From assembly GCF_002223055.1 (NCBI RefSeq), contig NZ_NKFL01000002.1, forward strand, positions 124,001-188,000: 64,000 nt of DNA, read 5' to 3'. Under the pieces are notes generated by a model. That model made no database searches. It was not told the origin of the DNA and was given only the letters and a program-made list of their open reading frames with translations. Each line of letters starts with the position of its first letter. The stretch's first letter is position 1. The translations under genes were made by a program, and so were the position numbers. This document shows positions 15,648 to 26,816 of the stretch, piece by piece. Origin of the DNA: Burkholderia sp. HI2500 (GTDB lineage Bacteria > Pseudomonadota > Gammaproteobacteria > Burkholderiales > Burkholderiaceae).

Positions 15648-17351
15648 TCACCCACCGCGTGCGCGGCGGCCCTGTTCGCGGATCTGTTCGAGTGTCGCGG
15701 CCGGCGTGCTGGCGTCCTGCGGGATTCGGATCTCGATCAGCGCGGGCAGCCCGCAGGTCAGTGCGCGCCCGAGCGCGGGCGCGAAATCGGCGGTGCGCTC
15801 GACGGTCTCGCCATGTGCGCCGAACGCACGCGCATACGCGGCGAAATCGGGATTCGTGAGCCCCGTGCCATGCACGCGCCCCGGGTAGTTACGCTCCTGA
15901 TGCATGCGGATCGTGCCGAAATGCCCGTTGTTGACGACGATCACGACGATGTTCAGCCCGTACTGCATCGCGGTCGCGAGCTCATTGCCGGCCATCATGA
16001 AGCAGCCGTCGCCCGCGAGCGCGACGACGGCGCGCGACGGGTACAGCGACTTCGCGGCAAGCGCGGCCGGCACGCCGTAGCCCATCGCGCCGCTGGTCGG
16101 CGCGAGCTGCGAGCGGAAGTGCCGGTACGCGAAGTGGCGATGCAGCCAGATCGCATAGTTGCCGGCGCCGTTGGTGAGGATCGCGTCATGCGGCAGGCGC
16201 TCGCGCAGCTGCACCATCACGTCGCCGAGCTGGACGTCGCCGGGCATCGGCAGCGGCGCATGCCATTCGCGATACGCACGATGCGCATCGGCAGCGGTGC
16301 CGGCCCACGCCGGGTGCTCGGGCGGCTCGAGCGCGGCGAGCGGCGCGGCGATTTCGGGCATGCCCGACACGATCGGCAGATCAGCCGCATACACGCGGCC
16401 AAGCTCGTCCGCACCTTGATGCACGTGAATCAGCGTCTGGCGCGTCTTCGGGATGTCGAGCAGCGTGTAGCCGCCGGTCGTCGCTTCGCCGAGGCGCGGC
16501 CCGATCACGAGCAGCAGGTCGGCGTCGCGGATGCGCTTCGCGAGCGCGGGGTTGATCCCGAGCCCGACGTCGCCCGCGTAGTTCGGGTGCGCGTTGTCGA
16601 TCGTGTCCTGGTAGCGGAACGCGCAGGCCACCGGCAGCTGCCAGCGCTCGACGAAGGTGCGCAGGTTCGCGCATGCGTCGGGTGTCCAGCCGCTGCCGCC
16701 GACGATCGCGAACGGCCGCTCGGCGCGCGCGAGCCGCTCGCGCAGCTCGTCGAGCTGCGCGGCCGACGGCGCGGCCGCGACGCGTTTCGCGGCCGGCACG
16801 ACCGGCTGCGGCGCGCACGCTTCGGACAGCACGTCTTCCGGCAGCGCGAGCACGACCGGGCCGGGGCGCCCGGACGTCGCGACGTGGAACGCATGGCTCA
16901 GGTATTCGGGGATACGACGCGGGTCGTCGATCTGCGCGACCCATTTCGCCATCTGGCCGAACATCCGCCGGTAGTCGATTTCCTGGAAGGCTTCGCGGTC
17001 GAGGTGCTCGCGTGCGCACTGGCCGACGAAGAGGATCATCGGCGTCGAATCCTGGAACGCGGTGTGCACGCCGATCGACGCATGGGTCGCGCCGGGGCCG
17101 CGTGTGACGAACGCGATGCCGGGGCGGCCGGTGAGCTTGCCGACGGCCTCGGCCATGTTCGCGGCGGCCGCCTCGTGGCGGCAGACGACCGTCTGAATGC
17201 GCGCGGTGTCGTCCGCCAGCGCATCGAGTACGGCGAGGAAACTCTCGCCCGGCACGCAGAACACGCGTTCGACGTGATTGGCGAGCAACGCATCGACGAG
17301 CAGTCGCGCGCCGGTGGTGGCGGGCTGCTCGAGATCCTTGGAATGCGACAT
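15648..17351 (-). CDS. Thiamine-diphosphate-dependent enzyme, acetolactate-synthase-like
   Basis: A 567-residue ThDP enzyme with the three POX/ALS domains. The Pyr domain has the catalytic Glu in VVCRHEAAAANMAEA, the central domain starts near GRPGPVVLALPEDVL, and the PP domain has the GDG...NN ThDP/Mg site (LAGDGCFMMAGNELATA to VVNNGHFG). It resembles acetolactate synthase large subunits, but no ilvH-type small subunit is adjacent, so it may be a catabolic acetolactate synthase, an oxo-acid decarboxylase or a related lyase; the substrate is unassigned. The ATG at 17351 begins MSHSKDLEQPATTGARLLVD; a longer frame exists but is not homologous. Its stop lies 8 bases upstream of the GT9-like ATG. 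Confidence 0.82.
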   Translation of the reverse strand: MSHSKDLEQPATTGARLLVDALLANHVERVFCVPGESFLAVLDALADDTARIQTVVCRHEAAAANMAEAVGKLTGRPGIAFVTRGPGATHASIGVHTAFQDSTPMILFVGQCAREHLDREAFQEIDYRRMFGQMAKWVAQIDDPRRIPEYLSHAFHVATSGRPGPVVLALPEDVLSEACAPQPVVPAAKRVAAAPSAAQLDELRERLARAERPFAIVGGSGWTPDACANLRTFVERWQLPVACAFRYQDTIDNAHPNYAGDVGLGINPALAKRIRDADLLLVIGPRLGEATTGGYTLLDIPKTRQTLIHVHQGADELGRVYAADLPIVSGMPEIAAPLAALEPPEHPAWAGTAADAHRAYREWHAPLPMPGDVQLGDVMVQLRERLPHDAILTNGAGNYAIWLHRHFAYRHFRSQLAPTSGAMGYGVPAALAAKSLYPSRAVVALAGDGCFMMAGNELATAMQYGLNIVVIVVNNGHFGTIRMHQERNYPGRVHGTGLTNPDFAAYARAFGAHGETVERTADFAPALGRALTCGLPALIEIRIPQDASTPAATLEQIREQGRRARGG

Positions 17352-17677
17352 GGGCTGCCGTCTCCCTGGGTAGCGGGACGTACAGCTTACGCCCGTTGGC
17401 GGGGCGCCGGTACGCCGGCTGCTGAAAAGTGTCGGAACAAGGGGGAATAGATCGGGCGGCCGTGGAGAAGGGAAGGCATGCTGGATCGCCGGTGGTGCGC
17501 GATGGCCAAAAGGCCGGCTTGTGGGCGATAGCCCGATGATGGAAAGTTGGGGGCAACAAGGATCCAGCCAAATTTCCGTTTCACCCTCCGCGAATATGTC
17601 GCCCAATTAACAATAAAATGGGAACTCATTCAATAGTAAAATTTCCGTCGAAACGACTGACGAAATCAAGGAACGGC
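17352..17677. other. Divergent intergenic region, promoter zone of the toxin-antitoxin pair
   Basis: 326 bases without a gene. From about 17550 the sequence becomes AT-rich, unlike its neighbours, and holds a possible TTAACA (17607-17612) / TCAATA (17630-17635) pair with 17-base spacing before the antitoxin gene. The left half is GC-rich and should carry the promoter of the ThDP enzyme. No clear palindromic operator was found. Confidence 0.4.
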
Positions 17678-18139
17678 ATGACAACCGAGACGATCGACCA
17701 GAAGACGCTCACCCAGCTCGTCGAAGCGGGCGCCGTACGTGCGGCGCGAGTGGTCGGCTGCGGCAACGGCTGGGCGCTGTCGGCCCGCTGTGGTGCGAAC
17801 GAACGCTTCCTGTCGGCCAAACGCGGCGATGTGCGCGTGTTCCGTCGCTTTGAAACGCTGGTGGGCTTTTTGCGCGACATCGGCATCAGCCGGTTCGATG
17901 TCGATGCGGCCGGCTTCGATCCGGAGGCGCCCGGCCGGACGACCCGGCCCGATCGTGCCGAGGCGCTGAAAGTGGCCCACGAAGCGGCCGCTCACGATCG
18001 CTGGTTTCGCGAGCAGGTGCAGCAGGTGCTGGACGACCCGCGCCCCTCGATTCCCGACGCAGAAGTCAGGGCCGGGTTCGAGGCACGTCGCGATGCGCTG
18101 CGTCGGAGGATTGCCGGCAAGCAGGGTGATGCTTCTTGA
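17678..18139 (+). CDS. Antitoxin of a ParE-type toxin-antitoxin pair (long, 153 aa)
   Basis: A 153-residue protein immediately upstream of a ParE/RelE toxin and overlapping it by four bases. The C-terminal third (EQVQQVLDDPRPSIPDAEVR onward) resembles ParD/StbD-type antitoxin tails that wrap the toxin. The N-terminal two thirds (residues 1-90, with GWALSARCGANERFLSAKRG and FLRDIGISRFDVDAAGF) are not the usual ribbon-helix-helix and I do not recognise the fold; homologues of unknown function preceding ParE toxins have similar text. The ATG at 17678 follows AAGGAACGG. It is expected to neutralise the toxin and repress the operon, which is inference from gene order. Confidence 0.72.
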   Translation: MTTETIDQKTLTQLVEAGAVRAARVVGCGNGWALSARCGANERFLSAKRGDVRVFRRFETLVGFLRDIGISRFDVDAAGFDPEAPGRTTRPDRAEALKVAHEAAAHDRWFREQVQQVLDDPRPSIPDAEVRAGFEARRDALRRRIAGKQGDAS

Positions 18140-18420
18140 CCCTCGCACTGCACTGGCATCCGAAGGCGTACGAGGATCGCGTTGCGATCCTCGACTATAT
18201 CGGTCAGGACAATCCACTGGCCGCGCTGGAACTGGACGAACTGCTGGAGGCAAAGGCCGCGTCGCTGCCGGCGCGCGCGGAGCTGTATCGACTGGGGCGC
18301 GTGCCGGACACGCGCGAACTGGTGATCGCGCCGAACTATGTACTGGTGTATCGCATTCGGCCAGCCGACGGCATCGTGGAGATTCTCCGTGTGCTGCATG
18401 CGCGCCGGCAGTGGCCGTGA
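18136..18420 (+). CDS. ParE/RelE-family toxin
   Basis: A 94-residue type II toxin. Family landmarks are LHWHPKAYEDRVAILDYIGQ at the N-terminus (W-x-P-x-A-x-x-D...I-x-x-Y), RLGRVPDTRELVIAPNYVLV and the final YRIRPADGIVEILRVLHARR. ParE relatives poison DNA gyrase while RelE relatives cleave mRNA; the sequence does not settle which. Translation begins at a TTG that overlaps the antitoxin stop (TTGA), which implies coupling and low toxin output. Convergent with sdaA, whose stop lies 10 bases beyond the toxin stop. Confidence 0.85.
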   Translation: MTLALHWHPKAYEDRVAILDYIGQDNPLAALELDELLEAKAASLPARAELYRLGRVPDTRELVIAPNYVLVYRIRPADGIVEILRVLHARRQWP

Positions 18421-18430
18421 CGCGCCGCGC

Positions 18431-19819
18431 TCAGCACTCGACGATATTCACCGCCAGCCCGCCGCGCGACGTTTCCTTGTACTTCGTCTTCATGTCGGCG
18501 CCCGTCTCGCGCATCGTCTTGATCACGGAGTCGAGCGACACGTAGTGCGAGCCGTCGCCGCGCAGCGCCATGCGCGCCGCGTTGACCGCCTTCACCGACG
18601 CCATCGCGTTGCGCTCGATGCACGGGATCTGCACCATCCCGCCGACCGGGTCGCAGGTGAGGCCGAGGTTGTGTTCCATCCCGATCTCGGCCGCGTTCTC
18701 GACCTGCTGCGGCGTGCCGCCGAGTACGGCCGCGAGCGCGCCGGCCGCCATCGAGCACGCCACGCCCACTTCGCCCTGGCAACCGACTTCCGCGCCGGAG
18801 ATCGACGCATTCAGCTTGTAAAGAATGCCGATCGCGGCGGCCGTCAGCAGGAAGTCGATCACGCCTTGTTCGTTCGCACCGGGCGTGAAGCGCGTGTAGT
18901 AGTGCAGCACGGCCGGGATGATGCCGGCCGCGCCGTTGGTCGGCGCGGTGACGACGCGGCCGCCGGCCGCGTTTTCCTCATTGACCGCGATCGCGTACAG
19001 GTTGATCCAGTCAATCATCGACAGCGGATCCTGCAGCGCGCGCTCGGGGCTGCCCGTCAGCGTGCGGTACAGCTGCGGCGCGCGGCGCTTGACCTGGAAC
19101 GGGCCGGGCAGGTTGCCGTCGGCTTCCGGGTTGCCGATCCCGCAGCCGCGCGACACGCACGACTGCATCACGGCCCAGATCTTCAGCAGGCCGTCGCGCG
19201 TCTCTTCCTCGGTGTGCCATGCGCGCTCGTTTTCCCACATCAGCTGCGCGATCGACTTGCCGGTCGACTCGGTCAGCGCGAGCAGCTCGGCGCCGGTGCG
19301 GAACGGGTGGGTCATCTGCTCGGCCGCGCTCAGCACCTTCGTGTTCGGTGCGCCGGCCGTCACGACGAAGCCGCCGCCGACCGACAGGTAGGTGCGCTCG
19401 ACCAGCACGTTGCCGCTCGCGTCGGACGCGCGCAGCTTCATCCCGTTCGGGTGCTCGGGCAGCGCCTGACGGTAGAACGCGATGTTCTCCTTCAGCACGA
19501 ACGGCACCGGATGCGTGCCCAGCAGCGCGAGCTGCTTCGATTGTCGGATGTCTTCCAGCCGCGCGTCGATCGTGTCGGGATCGACGGTGTCGGGCGCATC
19601 GCCGAGCAGGCCGAGCATCACGCCGCGATCGGTGCCGTGGCCCTTGCCGGTTGCGCCGAGTGAGCCGTACAGCTCGACCTTCACGTGGGCCGTCGCCGCG
19701 AGTTGCCCGTCACGCTCGAGTCCCTGGACGAACATCAGCGCCGCGCGCATCGGCCCGACCGTATGCGAACTGGACGGACCGATGCCGATCTTGAAAAGGT
19801 CAAAGACGCTGACTGCCAT
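18431..19819 (-). CDS. sdaA: L-serine ammonia-lyase (iron-sulfur type)
   Basis: A 462-residue single-chain L-serine deaminase that converts L-serine to pyruvate and ammonia using a [4Fe-4S] cluster. The N-terminal beta domain shows [20 protein letters not shown]; the catalytic domain has [32 protein letters not shown] and [20 protein letters not shown], whose cysteines are cluster ligands in the family. The last residue is a cysteine (NIVEC), the tail residue reported to enter the active site in the Legionella enzyme. It lies downstream of gcvTHP and an alginate-lyase-like gene on the same strand, a sensible glycine to serine to pyruvate arrangement. Confidence 0.96.
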   Translation of the reverse strand: MAVSVFDLFKIGIGPSSSHTVGPMRAALMFVQGLERDGQLAATAHVKVELYGSLGATGKGHGTDRGVMLGLLGDAPDTVDPDTIDARLEDIRQSKQLALLGTHPVPFVLKENIAFYRQALPEHPNGMKLRASDASGNVLVERTYLSVGGGFVVTAGAPNTKVLSAAEQMTHPFRTGAELLALTESTGKSIAQLMWENERAWHTEEETRDGLLKIWAVMQSCVSRGCGIGNPEADGNLPGPFQVKRRAPQLYRTLTGSPERALQDPLSMIDWINLYAIAVNEENAAGGRVVTAPTNGAAGIIPAVLHYYTRFTPGANEQGVIDFLLTAAAIGILYKLNASISGAEVGCQGEVGVACSMAAGALAAVLGGTPQQVENAAEIGMEHNLGLTCDPVGGMVQIPCIERNAMASVKAVNAARMALRGDGSHYVSLDSVIKTMRETGADMKTKYKETSRGGLAVNIVEC

Positions 19820-19849
19820 AGTGATTTCTGCCTTGCTTTAAGAATAATG

Positions 19850-20986
19850 CTAGCGCGCCTGCAATGGCAGGCACGCGGCGAGCCATGCGGGCGGCGTTGG
19901 GGAAAGCTGCTGCGCGACGCGGGCGTAGCGCCCGTCGAGCCGCGCGGCCAGATGAAAGAGTTCGGTAGCGTTTTTCGGGTCCCACTGCCCCGTGTAGCCC
20001 GGCAGGCCGGCCTCGCGGCGCTTCGCATCGAACGGCACCGGCGAATTCACGAATTCCTCGTGCGTTTTTTCGCCGAGCGCGTACGGCACGAGCCAGTCGA
20101 GCGCGGCCGCGAGCGTCGCGCCGTTCGCGCCCCGCTCGCGCAGCCAGTTGCGGTTGAAGCGGCGCGCGGCGAGCGCGGCCGTCACCAGCGGCTGCAGGTC
20201 GTAGACCGCGTAATGCAGCGCATCGCGTTCCTCGAAGTCCCAGGTCTTGCCGTCCGGGCCGATGTTGTCGGCGAGATGCTCGACGAACAGCCGCTGCGCG
20301 GCGTTCATCATCTTGCGGTCGCCGAGCGTGAACGCGGACAGCGCGATCAGCTTGATCCGGTGGCTCTGCCAGTTGTTGCGCCAGGTGCCCGTGAGCGGAC
20401 GCTTCTGCGCGTCGATCTGCGCGACGTAGCCGGCGCCGAGCTTCGCGATGAACGCGGCCGTCGCGTTGCGGGTCTTCACCGGCAGCGCGCTCGCGGTCAT
20501 GTCGTACGCGACGATCAGGCTGTCGAAGCGCGTCTCGTCGATCGGGTTGAAGCTCGGCTGGTAGGTCGCGACCCACGCGGACAGGAAGCGGTCGACGAGC
20601 TGCAGGTAGCGCGGCGCGTTCGTCACGCGCCACGCGAGCGCGGCATCGCGCATCAGGTCGAGATCCTTCAGCGCGGCGGCACTCTGGTCGTAGATGCCTT
20701 CGTGCGGCAGCGTGCCCTCGGTGTGCACGCGCGCCATCGCCTTCGGCTGCTCGCCGATGCGCGCGTCGACGCTGCGGATCAGCGCCTGGATGCCCGGCTC
20801 GGCCTGTGTCGTCTCGCTCGCCTGCAGTGCCGGCGCCGCGCAGAAATTCATCGCCGCGCGCGCGCTGCCGGACGCGCCGAGACCGGCGGCGGCAAACGAC
20901 AGCGACGCGACGAGCATCGGCACGACGCGGCGCGCGCGCGGCCGCCCTTGCATTGCACCATGGCCCGGAAACATCGGACGCACCAT
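19850..20986 (-). CDS. Exported alginate-lyase-family protein
   Basis: A 378-residue protein of the all-alpha alginate lyase family (PL5-like fold, PF05426). An N-terminal signal (basic RPRARR, hydrophobic VVPMLVASLSFAAAGLGAS, cleavage near SARA-A) directs it to the periplasm. The mature part shows ARVHTEGTLPHEGIYDQSAA, TWRNNWQSHRIKLIALSAF and YAVYDLQPLV; N-x-W-x-S-H is a typical catalytic-groove motif of the family. The actual polymer is unknown; many Burkholderia homologues are annotated only by this domain. I chose the ATG at 20986 because AAGGAG lies seven bases upstream; one at 21001 lies inside that site. It sits between the gcvP terminator and sdaA. Confidence 0.75.
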   Translation of the reverse strand: MVRPMFPGHGAMQGRPRARRVVPMLVASLSFAAAGLGASGSARAAMNFCAAPALQASETTQAEPGIQALIRSVDARIGEQPKAMARVHTEGTLPHEGIYDQSAAALKDLDLMRDAALAWRVTNAPRYLQLVDRFLSAWVATYQPSFNPIDETRFDSLIVAYDMTASALPVKTRNATAAFIAKLGAGYVAQIDAQKRPLTGTWRNNWQSHRIKLIALSAFTLGDRKMMNAAQRLFVEHLADNIGPDGKTWDFEERDALHYAVYDLQPLVTAALAARRFNRNWLRERGANGATLAAALDWLVPYALGEKTHEEFVNSPVPFDAKRREAGLPGYTGQWDPKNATELFHLAARLDGRYARVAQQLSPTPPAWLAACLPLQAR

Positions 20987-21066
20987 GCGGAACTCCTTCA
21001 TTGGCTGGATCGCGTGTGATGTTAGCCGGATTGGCGGACGAACGTGAACCGGTTCGAGCGGCGAAC

Positions 21067-21100
21067 AAAAAAACCGCACGCAACTCCGGGTTGCGTGCGG
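21067..21100 (-). terminator. Rho-independent terminator after gcvP
   Basis: A perfect 10-bp stem (21074-21083 and 21091-21100, CCGCACGCAA and complement) with a 7-base loop is followed, on the minus strand, by seven T residues (complement of 21067-21073). It lies 38 bases past the gcvP stop and closes the gcvTHP operon. Confidence 0.92.
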
Positions 21101-21137
21101 TGCGGTCACCATCGGGCGGCTCCTGGCCTGGCGCGCG

Positions 21138-24065
<2,928 letters not shown>

Positions 24066-24079
24066 GGCGTTCCTTGGTC

Positions 24080-24113
24080 GGCCCGGGCGAGCGATGCAGC
24101 GTTCGCCCGGGCC
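24080..24113. repeat. Perfect 11-bp inverted repeat between gcvH and gcvP
   Basis: GGCCCGGGCGA at 24080-24090 and its complement at 24103-24113 flank a 12-base loop. A second weaker GC-rich dyad lies at about 24130-24165. There is no T-run, so these are more likely mRNA-stabilising or attenuating hairpins than terminators. Confidence 0.5.
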
Positions 24114-24208
24114 CCATGCTTTGCGGTCGACCCGGGGCGGCGCGTTGACGCCGGCCCGGGTTCCGCGCGGGGCAGGGTGGCTGACCCGTCCCGCGCGATT
24201 CAGGGAAA

Positions 24209-24589
24209 TTAGTCGATCAGCTTGCTGTACGCGTCAGCGTCGATCAGCTTGTCGGTCGACGCGCCGGCCGCGAGCTTGATCTTGAACAGCCACACGCCGT
24301 ACGCGTCGCTGTTCACTTCTTCCGGCGAATTGGCGGCATCTTCGTTGATCGCGACGACCTCGCCGGATACCGGCGAGTAGATGTCGGATGCGGCCTTCAC
24401 CGATTCGACGACGCCGACGGCGTCGCCCGCCGTCACCGACTTGCCGACTTGCGGCAGTTCGAGGAAGACGATGTCGCCGAGCGTGCTCTGCGCGTGATCG
24501 GTGATGCCGACCGTCAGCGTGCCGTCCGCCTCGGTGCGGATCCATTCGTGTTCGTCGGTGTATTTCAGCTCGGCCGGGACGTTGCTCAT
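24209..24589 (-). CDS. gcvH: Glycine cleavage system H protein
   Basis: A 126-residue lipoyl carrier that shuttles the aminomethyl group between P and T proteins and is reoxidised by the L protein. The lipoylation site is the Lys in [18 protein letters not shown] (about residue 64), and the N-terminal [20 protein letters not shown] is standard. Length is typical (about 125-130). It lies 117 bases after gcvT and 143 bases before gcvP; the T-H gap contains GC-rich short hairpins (CTCCCGG type near 24670-24700). Confidence 0.98.
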   Translation of the reverse strand: MSNVPAELKYTDEHEWIRTEADGTLTVGITDHAQSTLGDIVFLELPQVGKSVTAGDAVGVVESVKAASDIYSPVSGEVVAINEDAANSPEEVNSDAYGVWLFKIKLAAGASTDKLIDADAYSKLID

Positions 24590-24706
24590 CGGATGCTCCT
24601 GGTAAAAGGGTGTGTTCGTTTTGCTGGCGCGCCGCCGGGGCGCGCCGGGTATGGTATTGCGCCGGGCGCCATCTCCCGGCTTCCCGGGAGGCGGGCCTCC
24701 CGGCCG

Positions 24707-25825
24707 TTACGCAGCGAGGACCTTGCCGTTGCGCACGAACGGCAGTTTTACCACGCGCGCGGGAAGATTCTTGTCGCGAATTTGCACCTGGACGAGGTCG
24801 CCGATCTGGACGGCCGCCGGCACGCGCGCGAACGCGATCGATTCCTGCATCGACGGCGAGAACGTGCCGCTCGTGATCTCGCCTTCGCCGTGCGGCGTGA
24901 CGACCTTCTGGTGCGCGCGCAGCACGCCGCCGGCCTTGCCGTTTTCCTTCTGCAGGATCAGGCCGACGAACGCGGCGCGGGTGCCGTTGGCTTCCAGGGC
25001 GGCACGACCGACGAAGTCGCGCGGCGCGGAGAGGTCGACCGTCCACGCGAGGCCCGCGTCGAGCGGCGACACGGTGTCGTCCATGTCCTGGCCGTACAGG
25101 TTCATGCCGGCCTCGAGGCGCAGCGTGTCGCGCGCGCCGAGCCCGCACGGGCGCACGCCGTTTTGCTGCAGCGCGTTCCACAGCGCTTCGACGTGCACGG
25201 CCGGGACGATCACTTCGAAACCGTCTTCACCGGTGTAGCCGGTGCGCGCGACGGTGAGATCGCCGAACGGCGTGCCGGCGACCTGCGCGGCGTTGAACGG
25301 CTTCAGCTCACTGGTGGCGGCGCGCGCGGCGGGCACGGTCGCCCAGGTCTTTTCGCGGGCGTTCGGGCCCTGAACGGCGATGATCGCGAAATCGCGGCGC
25401 GGCGCGATCGTGACGCCGAAGCCGCCTTGCTCGTTCAGCTGGTTGAACCACGCGATGTCTTTCTCGGCCGTGCCGGCGTTGACGACGACGCGGAAGAATT
25501 CTTCGGTGAAGTAGTAGACGATCAGGTCGTCGATGACGCCGCCCTGCGGATTGAGCAGGCACGAGTAGAGGGCCTTGCCGGGCGTCTTGAGCTTGCCGAC
25601 GTTGTTCGCGATCGCATGCTCGAAGAACGCGCGCACGCGGCTGCCGGTGAAATCGACGACGCACATGTGCGACACGTCGAACATGCCGGCGTCGGTGCGC
25701 ACGGCTTCATGTTCTTCGATCTGCGAGCCGTAGTTGACGGGCATGTCCCAGCCGCCGAAATCGACCATGCGGGCATTGAGCGCGCGGTGCGCGGCGTTGA
25801 GCGGGGTGTGATTCAGTGCAGTCAT
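24707..25825 (-). CDS. gcvT: Glycine cleavage system aminomethyltransferase, T protein
   Basis: A 372-residue tetrahydrofolate-dependent T protein that releases ammonia from the aminomethyl-lipoyl GcvH and forms 5,10-methylene-THF. Typical segments are [40 protein letters not shown] with [15 protein letters not shown] and [20 protein letters not shown]. The ATG at 25825 (MTALNHTPL) has GAGG seven bases before it; a start five codons upstream is possible. It is the first gene of the operon, with a 100-base leader separating it from the second aptamer of a tandem glycine riboswitch. Confidence 0.97.
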   Translation of the reverse strand: MTALNHTPLNAAHRALNARMVDFGGWDMPVNYGSQIEEHEAVRTDAGMFDVSHMCVVDFTGSRVRAFFEHAIANNVGKLKTPGKALYSCLLNPQGGVIDDLIVYYFTEEFFRVVVNAGTAEKDIAWFNQLNEQGGFGVTIAPRRDFAIIAVQGPNAREKTWATVPAARAATSELKPFNAAQVAGTPFGDLTVARTGYTGEDGFEVIVPAVHVEALWNALQQNGVRPCGLGARDTLRLEAGMNLYGQDMDDTVSPLDAGLAWTVDLSAPRDFVGRAALEANGTRAAFVGLILQKENGKAGGVLRAHQKVVTPHGEGEITSGTFSPSMQESIAFARVPAAVQIGDLVQVQIRDKNLPARVVKLPFVRNGKVLAA

Positions 25826-25926
25826 CGAGGCCTCAGGCAAGGCGCTTGCGCGCGGATCAGAACGGCCATGTGCCGACCACCGCGGCCGATGGCCTGCGAG
25901 CGATCCGGTACATGCCCCTCTGTCCT

Positions 25927-26175
25927 CGATACCTGAGAGATTGCGCTGCCGGCCAGGCCTGGCGAACGCGCGCCCCTTCGGTGGGCAGCTTGCCCGCGCA
26001 GCGGATGCGCTGCGGGCTACTGCCGCTCTCCAGAGTGCGGGGAGAGTGTGGCCCGCGCAATGCGCGGACGGGATTCCCCGACGCGGTCGGTCCTTTTGCC
26101 TGAGAGTTTGCGGGTGTGCCCCTTCGGCGGCGCAACCGGCTGAAACAGCCCGGTTACACGCTCTCCCGACGCGTG
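25927..26175 (-). promoter_or_regulatory. Tandem glycine riboswitch upstream of gcvTHP
   Basis: Two glycine aptamers can be read on the minus strand. The first (about 26168-26098) runs from GGGAGAG through GCCGAAGGGGCA to CTCTCAGG; the second (about 26031-25932) runs from GGAGAG through ACCGAAGGGGCG to CTCTCAGG. These are the conserved P1/J3a/P3 elements of the gcvT-motif RNA. The roughly 65 bases between them include a GC-rich linker. About 100 bases of expression platform precede the gcvT ATG. By family knowledge this is usually an ON switch that raises gcv expression when glycine is abundant. Confidence 0.93.
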
Positions 26176-26240
26176 CGGGCGACTGTACGCGAGCGGGTGG
26201 GCCTTGTCAATTTGAGCAAAAGAATGTCGCTTCGCGACAA

Positions 26241-26268
26241 GCGGCGGCAACCGGTGCCGCCGCTTTTT
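26241..26268 (+). terminator. Terminator hairpin with T-run; also usable on the minus strand
   Basis: GCGGCGGCA (26241-26249) and its complement (26255-26263) with a 5-base loop are followed by TTTTT on the plus strand. Read on the minus strand, the same stem plus an adjacent GTCGC/GCGAC hairpin and TTTT can terminate the small lipoprotein gene at 26296. The second reading matches the gene order. Confidence 0.75.
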
Positions 26269-26295
26269 CCGCTCCGGCGGGCGCCGGCCGGTGCG

Positions 26296-26658
26296 TTACT
26301 CGCCGATCGCGCGCGCGGCCGTGTCGAGTTCCTGGTTCAGCACGCGCTGCTCGTCGCCTGACAGGCCGCCGCTGTGCTGCGCGGACATGTCGTTCGATTC
26401 CTGGCGGATCACGTCGAGGCGATGATGAAGCTGCGCGCCGTACGGCGGCGGGTAGTAGCCGCCGTTCACGCGCGCATCGATGCGGCGGTGCAGATTGTCG
26501 ATCCGGCCCTGGATCTGCTGCATCCGCTCGTTCGCGACGACCTGCGGATTCGGCCGCGGCGGGGGCGCCGGGCGGACCGGCTGCTGCGGCTGCACGATAC
26601 AGGCCGCAAGCGAGGAAACCAGGACGCAGCACGCTGCTGCGCGAATCAACCGTTGCAT
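26296..26658 (-). CDS. Small proline-rich lipoprotein
   Basis: A 120-residue predicted lipoprotein. The signal is MQRLIRAAACCVLVSSLAAC, with a lipobox L-A-A-C placing the acylated Cys at residue 20. A proline-rich linker follows (QPQQPVRPAPPPRPNP), then a helical region with charged heptad-like spacing (residues 45-115: MQQIQGRIDNLHRRIDARV, and LDVIRQESNDM). The ATG at 26658 lies seven bases after AGGAG; another ATG at 26664 lies too close to it. The function is not recognised; similar Burkholderia proteins are annotated only as hypothetical or lipoprotein. It would be anchored at the periplasmic face of the inner or outer membrane. Confidence 0.78.
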   Translation of the reverse strand: MQRLIRAAACCVLVSSLAACIVQPQQPVRPAPPPRPNPQVVANERMQQIQGRIDNLHRRIDARVNGGYYPPPYGAQLHHRLDVIRQESNDMSAQHSGGLSGDEQRVLNQELDTAARAIGE

Positions 26659-26816
26659 CAACATTCTCCTGACGGATTGGTGTCGGATCGACTTTTTCGA
26701 GAAACGCATCAGACCAGTCTGCCGCTGACTTTCGTTCCCCCGGCATTTGTAACCGAATGTTCCGGCTGATCCCGCTGCACCGGCGCCGGCCGGCCGCGAC
26801 CGGCCGGCGCGCGGTG

